The notes under the pieces were generated by a model, which ran no database searches, had not been told where the DNA came from, and saw only the letters and a program-made list of their open reading frames with translations. A DNA stretch of 30,422 bases from Planctomycetaceae bacterium. GTDB lineage: Bacteria; Planctomycetota; Planctomycetia; Planctomycetales; Planctomycetaceae. The stretch lies in contig CANHVD010000004.1 of NCBI GenBank assembly GCA_947463775.1, positions 1 through 30,422 of the forward strand, in the 5' to 3' direction. Within the stretch, counting starts at the first letter, position 1. Every line of letters begins with the position of its first letter. Shown piece after piece: positions 8,502 to 15,095 of the stretch. Position numbers and translations under genes: made by a program.

Positions 8502-10118
8502 ATGACGCAGAACATGAAACGATTTTTCACATACCTTGTGGCGGTTCTCGCGACTGGCTTCTTCGGGCGAGCGATGAGTTTTGCTGATGAGGTTATTCGA
8601 ACCGATATCCCGGACGATCAGATGGGATCCTACGTCGATGAACTGGCCCAGGCTCGAAAGATCGTCACCGAATTGAAGATTAACGTGATCGGGGGAAAAC
8701 CAGCCTATGATGTGACATCCGTCGACAATTCTCAGCAGAAGCCATGGGTCATTGAGTTCAACATCAGCGAAGCGGCTTTCAAAACCAGCTCCAAAAAATA
8801 CGAGGGCGATGGCTTTGCGATGACGATCCATGAGACCACCACGATCAACCGCAAGCGACGCCATTCGGCCGTTTGGGTTCAGGATCCCGACGCGGCTGCA
8901 AAGCTGACTCTGCCCGAAGGTGACATTCCCGAGTCTGGACAAGTTGGTCGTGATCTCCAGCCCTTGAACGAACTCATGCGGCGCACTCTGAAGGAGAACA
9001 ACATTCCGGGTGCAACGTTGGCTGTCTCTTATCGCGGTGAGCTACTATTTGCTCGCGGCTTCGGATACTCCGAGGTTCACACAATGACAGCGATGCCGGC
9101 AGCCGCCAACATGCGAATCGCCAGCGTATCAAAACCCATTACTGCCGTGGCGATTCTGCTGCTGGTTCAGGATGGAAAGCTCAAGCTGGACGAGAAAGTA
9201 CTCCCGCTTCTGGCAAAGCATCCTTCGTATTCGTTCGACGCGGAAGTCGCCATCAAGTCAGATCCTCGATGGTCCACGATTTCGGTAGAACAACTCTTGA
9301 ATCATTCCGCAGGCTGGGATCGGGAGAAATCGAAGGACACGGTCTTCCAGTTGGTTACTGTTACGCAGCAATTGGAACTCAATCGGCTGGCTCGAGGCAA
9401 TGACATCCTGCAATATCAGTTAAAGCAGCCGCTCGATTTCGAACCTGGCTCTCGGTACGCCTACAGCAACGTAGGCTACTGTATGCTCGGACGAATCATT
9501 GAAGCGGCTTCCGGACAGACCTACGAACAATTCGTAACACAACGAATTTTCTCTGCCGCCGGGATGACTCAGACTCGACTCGGGAAAACCCGATTGCCGG
9601 ATCGCGCCGCTGATGAGGCTCGCTATTACACACAGAAAATCACGCAGACTCCCGCCGTGTGGGAACTGGCCACGAGAAAGACGGGAGCAACCTTCGAGAT
9701 GGTCGCCCCAACATACGGTCAGTGGGATCTGGAGGTGATGGATTCATTCGGAGGATGGACTTCGACAGCTCAGGATCTGGTGCAATTCGTGGACGCGATC
9801 GATTCGGAGAAATCGCCTTTGCTTTCAGAGGAGTCACGTCGACTGATGCTGGAGTCGCCTCCATTCACCGACCGCTCGTCCGCCGCTGTTTGGTACGGAC
9901 TTGGCTGGAATGTTCGCACTGTCGGCAATGACAACCGGAGAAATTACTGGCATACGGGTTCGCTCGCCGGCACATCTTCTCTGCTGGTTCGTCGGCATGA
10001 TGGCTATAGCTGGGCCGTCATCTTCAACGTCGACCGAACTCTGAAGGGCGACCGCTGCACGGATGTTGTCGACCGCGATTTACATAAGGCCGTTTTGGAA
10101 TCTCATCCACGACGCTAG
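8502..10118 (+). CDS. secreted serine hydrolase, class C beta-lactamase family
   Basis: The product (538 residues) belongs to the beta-lactamase/penicillin-binding-protein-like serine hydrolases, a group including esterases, D-aminopeptidases and peptidoglycan-related enzymes. Catalytic marks are all present: SxxK as SVSK (Ser208, Lys211), YxN as YSN (Tyr321) and HTG (484-486). A basic start and hydrophobic stretch ending in SFA (residues 6-28) is a probable signal peptide, so it should act outside the cytoplasm. Residues about 40-128 form a separate N-terminal module with KPAYDV and RHSAVWVQDP; its pattern resembles the bacterial tandem repeat domain found beside this hydrolase fold, which is inference. 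ATG 8502 is chosen because GGAG lies 6 bases upstream and it starts the signal peptide; longer in-frame starts have no such support. Substrate unknown. Confidence 0.92.
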   Translation: MTQNMKRFFTYLVAVLATGFFGRAMSFADEVIRTDIPDDQMGSYVDELAQARKIVTELKINVIGGKPAYDVTSVDNSQQKPWVIEFNISEAAFKTSSKKYEGDGFAMTIHETTTINRKRRHSAVWVQDPDAAAKLTLPEGDIPESGQVGRDLQPLNELMRRTLKENNIPGATLAVSYRGELLFARGFGYSEVHTMTAMPAAANMRIASVSKPITAVAILLLVQDGKLKLDEKVLPLLAKHPSYSFDAEVAIKSDPRWSTISVEQLLNHSAGWDREKSKDTVFQLVTVTQQLELNRLARGNDILQYQLKQPLDFEPGSRYAYSNVGYCMLGRIIEAASGQTYEQFVTQRIFSAAGMTQTRLGKTRLPDRAADEARYYTQKITQTPAVWELATRKTGATFEMVAPTYGQWDLEVMDSFGGWTSTAQDLVQFVDAIDSEKSPLLSEESRRLMLESPPFTDRSSAAVWYGLGWNVRTVGNDNRRNYWHTGSLAGTSSLLVRRHDGYSWAVIFNVDRTLKGDRCTDVVDRDLHKAVLESHPRR

Positions 10119-10175
10119 TCAACCGCTGATTAACTTCACTCGGCTTGACCCAACAGAAGGCTGATTCGCGGGTGG

Positions 10176-10487
10176 TCACAAATGGATCGGAATAAATCTC
10201 TGCATTTCTCCAGGGCGAGGAGCTTCCGGAGGATCGATCCACGGAATCAACTGCTGCTTCTGAGAAAACTCCTGAACGGTCGACTTGAAACGCTTTGTCA
10301 ACTGGATCAGGACATCTCGTTCTGTATTGCCTTCCGCAGAAATCCCCTCCAGATTCGCGATTCGACCCGCAAGCTTTGTCGATCCGGAAATCGGAGAAAG
10401 AATGGCGATGCAGTTGAAGACCGGGACCGATGACGGTCCGGATCCGCACGAGGATTCACTGAGTTGAGGCAATTGTTCCGAGGTCAT
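10176..10487 (-). CDS. small HicB-like conserved protein
   Basis: A 103-residue protein convergent with the serine hydrolase gene (57 bases between stops). Its middle part, IAILSPISGS...LAGRIANLEGISAEGNTERDVL then a helix ending FKSTVQEF, has the order seen in HicB-like small proteins: strands, then a Gly-rich turn, then an amphipathic helix. It ends IPWIDPPEAPRPGEMQRFIP, a Trp/Pro-rich tail I associate with a planctomycete family of such proteins. No HicA toxin gene is seen next to it, so an antitoxin role is not supported by context. ATG 10487 is preferred over TTG 10502; GAG lies 7-8 bases upstream. Copy B of the dispersed repeat begins 27 bases upstream. Confidence 0.6.
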   Translation of the reverse strand: MTSEQLPQLSESSCGSGPSSVPVFNCIAILSPISGSTKLAGRIANLEGISAEGNTERDVLIQLTKRFKSTVQEFSQKQQLIPWIDPPEAPRPGEMQRFIPIHL

Positions 10488-10513
10488 GACGTCACTCTGC
10501 AAGCATCAAACGA

Positions 10514-10602
10514 GTATTCCACACGCGGCATAAACTGAGGCCGTGTGTTCGCGGGACACATCATACAGACTAATGCCTCAATCGTGGCCGCGCACAGAAT
10601 AA
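10514..10602 (+). repeat. dispersed palindromic element, copy B
   Basis: About 89 bases aligned end to end with copies A and C. It has a left arm beginning GTATTCC and containing AACTGAGGCCGTGTG, a centre TTCGCGGGACAC, and a right arm TGCCTCAATCGTGGCC then GCGCACAGAATAA. The left arm and the reverse complement of the right arm are similar (ACTGAGGC against ATTGAGGC). It sits directly upstream of the HicB-like gene. Confidence 0.72.
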
Positions 10603-10616
10603 TCTATCGGCGCAGG

Positions 10617-10655
10617 AAAATGCCGAGCGATTCAAACAAGTCGAATCGCTCGGCA
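10617..10655 (-). terminator. intrinsic terminator of the lipoprotein transcript
   Basis: A perfect 13-bp stem, TGCCGAGCGATTC / GAATCGCTCGGCA, with a 9-base loop is followed on the minus strand by TTTTCC. It lies 229 bases beyond the stop of the minus-strand lipoprotein gene, which is the only plausible upstream gene, so the transcript would have a long 3' untranslated part. Confidence 0.75.
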
Positions 10656-10884
10656 CTGGAACAGAGTGGACGAAGAGGGAGGGGCTTCGCCCAGCGCTTC
10701 CAATTGTACGGTTCTTGCACCCGCGGCTGGCAGGTAATTACCCCGGCCGCCACGAGCGACGCCAACGGCCATCGGCCGTCAATCGCCTGACACGCAAACG
10801 CGGACCGTGATATGACGAATTGATCATCCGACCACGAACATGTACGTTCGTTGCCGATATCCAAACGTCAGAATCATTGGCAGA

Positions 10885-11175
10885 TTAATACGTTGGCAGA
10901 GTGTCCATCATGACCATCTGCTGACTGGCCTGAGGTGCGTAGCCTGCAACCTGTGGCGCGAGGTAAGCAGATTGCGGAACACCCGGGTTATAAGCGGACG
11001 GATAACCTGGAGCCATCGCTCCACAGGCTCCGCTTTGACAGGGCGAACAGCCGCCACCGTAGCCACCGCCCATAGGAGCGTAGCCGCCACCACCACAGCC
11101 GTGACCGAGTAGACAACAGCCGCTTAAAGAACTGACCATCAACAGGCCAGCACAAATGCTTGCGAAACGAGACAT
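10885..11175 (-). CDS. small Gly/Cys-rich lipoprotein
   Basis: A 96-residue product with a clear lipoprotein signal: hydrophobic stretch then LSGC, making Cys20 the lipidated residue (Cys21 follows). The mature part is a Gly/Tyr/Pro/Ala-rich low-complexity chain with extra cysteines (HGCGGGG, GGCSPCQSGACG), then PGYPSAYNPG-type segments. I recognise no catalytic domain. It is probably a membrane-anchored envelope protein whose cysteines could form disulfides or bind metal; that is inference. GGAGG lies 8 bases before ATG 11175. A possible promoter lies about 200 bases upstream and a terminator 229 bases downstream, so it is likely a single-gene unit. Confidence 0.82.
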   Translation of the reverse strand: MSRFASICAGLLMVSSLSGCCLLGHGCGGGGYAPMGGGYGGGCSPCQSGACGAMAPGYPSAYNPGVPQSAYLAPQVAGYAPQASQQMVMMDTLPTY

Positions 11176-11378
11176 CAGAGAGCCTCCGGGGTGTCACTGA
11201 GATTTCAGCAACAGGGCGGGATGGTGAACGGTCGCAACCTCATGAGAACGAACCTGAGACATTGGAATGCGGAGTTCCTGGTCCAGCCTCAGATCAGAGA
11301 GAAGAAGTCGGCGAACATTCGAGAGGAGAGAACGAGAGGAGATTTGAACTGCAGGAACCACAGTTCGAGTGGGTGGGA

Positions 11379-11407
11379 GGTTAAAAGAAACCGGCAGAAC
11401 AGGTCAA
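11379..11407 (-). promoter_or_regulatory. possible sigma70-type promoter for the lipoprotein gene
   Basis: On the minus strand TTGACC is followed after 17 bases by TTAACC (or after 15 by TTTTAA). The -35 match is good and the -10 match is weak. It would give a leader of about 200 bases. Planctomycete promoter rules are poorly known to me, so this is tentative. Confidence 0.25.
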
Positions 11408-11571
11408 TAGCTTTTTTTGCTGGCAGGAATAGCCTTTCCTGCTTCCGCACCACAATTCTTCAGAATCATTTTTCTGACTTTGGCTCAAGTCTTCAAATCA
11501 CGCCTCAGAACGCATCAATCGATCCCGGGGCGTTTCTTCCCTCTGAACAGCAAAATCAAAGGCCTGAAACG

Positions 11572-11603
11572 AAAACACCTCCGAGAAATCCCGGAGGTGT
11601 TTT
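11572..11603. terminator. bidirectional intrinsic terminator
   Basis: AAAACACCTCCG / CGGAGGTGTTTT makes a 12-bp perfect stem with an 8-base loop. It begins 24 bases beyond the isomerase stop on the minus strand and ends in TTTTCGTTTC there. On the plus strand it ends in TTTTGTTTTTTC, a stronger U tract, although no plus-strand gene precedes it. The stem arms contain ribosome-site-like GGAGGTG and its complement. Confidence 0.8.
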
Positions 11604-11627
11604 GTTTTTTCGACTGACGCTTCAGGG

Positions 11628-12623
11628 CTAGTCCCCAAACGCCGCATCAAAGGCTCGGCTGGACGGCTGGAAGTCCACGTTCTTGCAGAACTGAGCTGCT
11701 TCGGCTGCTCCATGTTCGCGATCCATGCCGCTGTCTTCCCACTCCACAGACAACGGTCCAGTGTACTTCGCCGCATTCAACGCGCGGATGATTTCTTCAA
11801 ATCGCACGCCACCACGACCAACGCTGCGGAAGTCCCAGCCGCGACGAGCATCCCCGAAGGAAATATGGCTGCCCAGAATTCCGGTCCGTCCATTCAGCGT
11901 GACCGAAGCATCTTTCATGTGTACGTGATAAATTCGATCCGGGAAGTATCGAATGAACTCAACAGGATCAATTCCCTGCCAAATCAAATGGCTTGGGTCA
12001 AAGTTGAAGCCGAATTCTTCGCGATGATTCAACGCCTGCAATGCTCGCTCTGCAGTGTAAATATCGAACGCGATTTCTGTTGGGTGAACTTCCAGAGCAA
12101 ACTTGACTCCGCAGTCCTGGAATACGTCCAGAATCGGATTCCATCGCTCGGCCAGCAACTGAAAGCCTTTGTCGTACATCGACTTTGGAGTCGGCGGGAA
12201 GTCATAAATCAGGTGCCACACGCTGGAGCCGGTGAAGCCATTCACAATGCTGACACCCAGCTTCTGCGCGGCGCGAGCTGTGTTCTTCATCTCTTCAATC
12301 GCGCGAGCATTCACGCCGGCGGGATCTCCGTCGCCCCAGACATAGTCCGGAAGAATGGACTTGTGGCGAGCATCAATATTGTCCAGAACCGCCTGGCCAA
12401 CAAGATGATTAGAGATCGCGAACAACTTCAGATCATGCTTTTCCAGCAGCTCGCGTTTGCGAGCACAATAGGCATCGTCAGACAAAGCTTTGTCGACTTC
12501 GAAGTGGTCACCCCAGCACGCCAGTTCCAGCCCATCATAGCCGAATTCGCGAGCCTTCTTGCAGAGTGTTTCCAGTGGCAGGTCAGCCCACTGACCAGTA
12601 AACAGAGTGACAGGACGTCCCAT
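11628..12623 (-). CDS. sugar phosphate isomerase/epimerase (xylose isomerase-like TIM barrel)
   Basis: A 331-residue TIM-barrel protein of the AP-endonuclease-2/xylose-isomerase-like family, which isomerises or epimerises sugars using a divalent metal. The metal ligands fit the family: Glu178 in ALEVHPTE, Asp209 in FNFDPSHLIWQG, His235 in YHVHMKDA and Glu294 in SVEWEDSG. N-terminal GYDGLELACWGDHFEV is the usual substrate-facing block. There is no signal peptide, so it is probably cytoplasmic. Planctomycetes carry many such paralogues and the substrate cannot be told from sequence. ATG 12623 has GGGAG 7 bases upstream. Repeat copy C begins 36 bases upstream of the start, inside the likely promoter region, and a terminator follows the stop. 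Confidence 0.93.
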   Translation of the reverse strand: MGRPVTLFTGQWADLPLETLCKKAREFGYDGLELACWGDHFEVDKALSDDAYCARKRELLEKHDLKLFAISNHLVGQAVLDNIDARHKSILPDYVWGDGDPAGVNARAIEEMKNTARAAQKLGVSIVNGFTGSSVWHLIYDFPPTPKSMYDKGFQLLAERWNPILDVFQDCGVKFALEVHPTEIAFDIYTAERALQALNHREEFGFNFDPSHLIWQGIDPVEFIRYFPDRIYHVHMKDASVTLNGRTGILGSHISFGDARRGWDFRSVGRGGVRFEEIIRALNAAKYTGPLSVEWEDSGMDREHGAAEAAQFCKNVDFQPSSRAFDAAFGD

Positions 12624-12952
12624 GATTATCTCCCGGAGTGTGTGTCAAGAAAAGAATGGTTATTCTGAGCGCAGCGAACAATTGGGCCTGACGTCTATCA
12701 GGTATCCCGCGAACACCCGGCCTCAATTCACACCGTGCAGAGAATAAGCCTGTACGTGGCAGGTTGCCGCTCGTAGTCAGGAAACAGCAGCCATTCAGAG
12801 CGGACACGTTAATCACATCAACAAAGAAGTCAAACGGTCCGAATCGTTGTTTCTACACGGGTAACGATCCCCGACGTCTCTGGACGTTCTTTTCACGCCG
12901 GAATTCGATATTCTTTCGCATCCGGGATGTCGCGAACTCTGTTGAGAAAAAC
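12624..12952. other. intergenic region between divergent isomerase and nuclease genes
   Basis: These 329 bases hold the isomerase ribosome site, repeat copy C (12660-12747) and about 200 bases before the nuclease start. The nuclease frame is open back to 12764, but that part does not look like protein of this family and starts only with TTG, so I treat it as non-coding. Confidence 0.55.
12660..12747 (-). repeat. dispersed palindromic element, copy C
   Basis: About 88 bases, inverted relative to copies A and B. Read on the minus strand it starts TTATTCTCTGCAC, continues GTGAATTGAGGCCGGGTG, has the centre TTCGCGGGATACCTGATA, and ends CCCAATTGTTCGCTGC then GCTCAGAATAA. The left arm is a close inverted match to the right arm of copy B. 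It lies directly upstream of the isomerase gene. Confidence 0.72.
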
Positions 12953-13855
12953 ATGGCAATTGGTATCAGTCCCCTGGTGGACTACGCATTCAAGCTGATG
13001 TTGGGCAGCCCTGAGCACACTGGCATCACAATTCATTTTCTGAACTCGATTCTGGCGGATCAGCCCCGGATTACTCATGTCGAGATACTAAATCCATTTC
13101 TGGGCAAGCAGCCGGAAGACGACAAGCTTTCGATCCTGGACATTCTTGCGACGGACGAACACGGGCGGTTGCTGAACATCGAAATGCAGACTTCCTTGCC
13201 AGCCGGGATGGCGCAGTGTCTGGCCTATTACGTTTCGAACCTCTACGTCAGCCAACTGTATGAGGGCAATCAGTACTACGAACTTCGCCCCGCAATCAGC
13301 ATCTGCATCCTGACCGAACCGATGTTTCACAAGTCCTCGGCAATGCATCTCGATTTTCGGCTCAAGGAGTTATCGTCCGACTTGATCCTGACGGACGATT
13401 TGCAAATCCATCTTTTGCAGTTGAATAATCTTCAGGCGACAGCGGAGAATGTGTATCATGCGACGCCAGCGGAACGTTGGGCCTACTTTCTGCAGAACGT
13501 CGATAAAATGTCGTCTACTGACGTTCGCAAGTTGTTTCCCGACGTTGAAATCTCAGAAGCCGCCGGAGTTCTCGAAATGATCTCGCAAACCCCAGAACAA
13601 CTCATGCTCTATAACGCTCGACTAAAGTTGCAGCGTGATGAGGTTGCTCGAATTCTTCAGGCACGCCTTGAGGGCGAAGAGATTGGTGAGGCGAGAGGTG
13701 AATCGCGAGGCTTGCTGATTGGTCGAATTATTCTGCTGCAGGAGCTTCTTGGTTTGCCTTTGTCGACGGCGGAGCAATTCACTGGCAGCAATGAGGCTCA
13801 GTTGAACGAGATGGCCGACCAATTGCAGCAACAACTACGTTCTCGCAATGGCTGA
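12953..13855 (+). CDS. Rpn/PD-(D/E)XK nuclease family transposase-like protein
   Basis: A 300-residue protein of the PD-(D/E)XK family annotated as Rpn recombination-promoting nucleases or 'PD-(D/E)XK nuclease family transposase'. The N-terminus PLVDYAFKLMLGSPEH and the catalytic block LSILDILATDEHGRLLNIEMQT are typical: Asp63, Glu77 and Gln79 give the D-ExQ form of the nuclease core. Residues about 230-285 are charged and helical (ARILQARLEGEEIGEARGES) as in the variable tail of this family. Rpn proteins are DNA endonucleases linked to RecA-independent recombination and, in some cases, phage defence. No terminal inverted repeats flank the gene itself. ATG 12953 is chosen because it starts the conserved domain; its ribosome site is weak. 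Confidence 0.9.
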   Translation: MAIGISPLVDYAFKLMLGSPEHTGITIHFLNSILADQPRITHVEILNPFLGKQPEDDKLSILDILATDEHGRLLNIEMQTSLPAGMAQCLAYYVSNLYVSQLYEGNQYYELRPAISICILTEPMFHKSSAMHLDFRLKELSSDLILTDDLQIHLLQLNNLQATAENVYHATPAERWAYFLQNVDKMSSTDVRKLFPDVEISEAAGVLEMISQTPEQLMLYNARLKLQRDEVARILQARLEGEEIGEARGESRGLLIGRIILLQELLGLPLSTAEQFTGSNEAQLNEMADQLQQQLRSRNG

Positions 13856-14022
13856 GTTTCGTGTTTCCATCTCCAGCACAGGACGATGAAACGAAAAAAC
13901 GATCAGCGGAGTCGCTGAATGAATAATCGGGGCTGATCAGCATTCAGAATGCAGCAGCATCCCAATGACGAAACTTGTCAAACTTGCGATTCTCTGCGTT
14001 CTGCCGCAAGGATTAGGATCAA

Positions 14023-14475
14023 ATGCGACTGCCCGATCCTTCAGGACAGAGAGCCCCATTTCGGTTTAACATCACGCCCATGATCGACGTGGTGTTCCTG
14101 CTGATTATTTTCTTTCTGGTCGCCAGCTATTTTGTCCGCAGTGAACACTCCCGGGAAGTTGCGCTGCCGGATGCACAAAGAGGAAACCCGGATGACCCGT
14201 CGTCGGAGTATCGCCTGACGATTACAGTCGAACGCGATGGGAAACTGTCCATCGCGGGGAATCTCGTCTCTGAAGAGACAGTAATGCAACGCATCCAGGA
14301 ACTGCAGGCGTCAGCGACCTCCGCAGCTTCAACTGGACAAAAAATAGCTCGCCCCGAAGTCCGTATCAGGTCTGATCGCGACGCGCAGTTTGCGGAAATT
14401 CGAAAGCTGGTCGAACACTGTGCCGCGAACGGAATTCAAAGCATCAGGTTCGCCGTGGCCAACCAGCCGAAGTAA
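14023..14475 (+). CDS. ExbD/TolR-family biopolymer transport protein
   Basis: A 150-residue single-span membrane protein. The cytoplasmic tail is followed by a helix at about 18-39, NITPMIDVVFLLIIFFLV, holding the proton-path Asp22 of ExbD/TolR. A periplasmic domain follows, with LTITVERDGKLSIAGN and VRIRSDRDAQFAEIRKLVEHC. ExbD works with ExbB (TolQ/MotA type) to drive an outer-membrane machine by proton flow. No exbB or tonB lies in the window, so this is an orphan copy. The length is normal. AGGA lies 5 bases before the ATG. A 15-base tandem duplication covers the stop codon (14461-14490). Confidence 0.93.
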   Translation: MRLPDPSGQRAPFRFNITPMIDVVFLLIIFFLVASYFVRSEHSREVALPDAQRGNPDDPSSEYRLTITVERDGKLSIAGNLVSEETVMQRIQELQASATSAASTGQKIARPEVRIRSDRDAQFAEIRKLVEHCAANGIQSIRFAVANQPK

Positions 14476-14490
14476 AACCAGCCGAAGTAA
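14461..14490 (+). repeat. 15-bp tandem duplication across the exbD stop codon
   Basis: AACCAGCCGAAGTAA occurs twice in a row without mismatch. The first unit encodes the last residues N-Q-P-K and the stop; the second lies just outside the gene. The lack of mismatches suggests a recent slippage or duplication. Confidence 0.85.
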
Positions 14491-14518
14491 AACTTCGAAT
14501 CCCTCGCGGCCACTTCAA

Positions 14519-14722
14519 CTACGCCGCGCGTCGATCCTGAGATTTTGCACCCTCAGTTGACACTGTGCGAGTGATCCGAATCGTTGACTGTTGTGTTGAT
14601 TGCGGTTTACCGGCTGGACCAAGTCGAAAGCTGAGGGCAGCAATCAGCCCACAGACAGCGATGGCTCCGAAGCAGCCAAGAATTGCGGTTTGATCGTCCG
14701 TAAAAATGCTCAAAAGAATCAT
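14519..14722 (-). CDS. small single-span membrane protein, unknown
   Basis: A 67-residue frame convergent with exbD (43 bases between stops). It starts MILLSIFTDDQTA, has one hydrophobic helix (about 13-31, AILGCFGAIAVCGLIAALSF), then a polar Ser/Thr/Arg-rich tail. I do not recognise a family. A longer version from TTG 14779 has GAGGAG 6 bases upstream and adds 19 residues; I prefer the ATG because the helix then lies near the N-terminus. It could be spurious: support is only the helix, the starts and the absence of anything better in this stretch. Confidence 0.4.
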   Translation of the reverse strand: MILLSIFTDDQTAILGCFGAIAVCGLIAALSFRLGPAGKPQSTQQSTIRITRTVSTEGAKSQDRRAA

Positions 14723-15095
14723 GACGCGTCCCGCCTCGTTCAAAATTGGCTCTTGGTTTTCGGAGTACCAAATCGGCAAATCCTGCTCCTCTAGTTTCGA
14801 CCATTAGCCTCTAGACACTTCAGAAAGCCACTTCGGCCAGTAACGTCTTCTCAACCCTGCCGCGCCAGTTGAGCAGATTTTCCGAACACGAAAACTGGGC
14901 AATCTGACGGTCGCAGACATCTGCTCAGTAGAAACCCGAGTCGCAAGGTAATTCAGGAAAGCCGTAACGGTCGCGGTGAAGCTGCCGAATCAAACTGACT
15001 CTGTCCATTGAATCGAACAGGAGTGTCGTTTCAGCAGCGACGATGTTCACGATACGGGCGGTTGCAAAGTCAGTGTGGTGTCCTGGGAGCATGTT
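14723..15095. other. intergenic region upstream of the TPR lipoprotein gene
   Basis: These 373 bases contain the optional 5' extension of the small membrane protein and the presumed promoter of the TPR gene. I could not assign promoter boxes. A short inverted repeat, TTTTC-CGAACAC-GAAAA, lies at about 14879-14895. Confidence 0.45.

Larger units (their letters stand above)
10488..10884. other. intergenic region with repeat copy B and a terminator
   Basis: These 397 bases lie between the upstream side of the HicB-like gene and the 3' side of the lipoprotein gene. They hold repeat copy B (10514-10602) and a strong minus-strand terminator (10617-10655). The 229 bases from there to the lipoprotein stop show no gene that I can support. 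Confidence 0.6.
11176..11627. other. intergenic region upstream of the lipoprotein gene
   Basis: No gene is supported in these 452 bases. Besides the lipoprotein ribosome site it holds a possible minus-strand promoter (11379-11407), a small 7-bp hairpin at 11423-11442 (GCAGGAA/TTCCTGC) next to a run of seven T, and a strong bidirectional terminator at 11572-11603. The plus-strand frames here have low-complexity translations and no recognisable family. Confidence 0.55.

Noticed and set aside
10024..10449. 141-codon minus-strand frame overlapping the serine hydrolase end
   Set aside because: It overlaps two better-supported genes and has no family; the neighbouring frame (10176-10487) has the protein-like sequence.
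11191..11631. 146-codon plus-strand frame upstream of the lipoprotein gene
   Set aside because: Asn/Arg/Gln-rich translation without a domain; it runs through a promoter candidate and a terminator.
11712..12668. 318-codon plus-strand frame opposite the isomerase
   Set aside because: Antisense to a gene with intact metal ligands; no recognisable domain, and the frame overruns the real start.
12764..12952. Extended N-terminus of the Rpn-type nuclease from a TTG
   Set aside because: The extra 63 residues do not resemble the family, and the conserved domain begins at the ATG at 12953.
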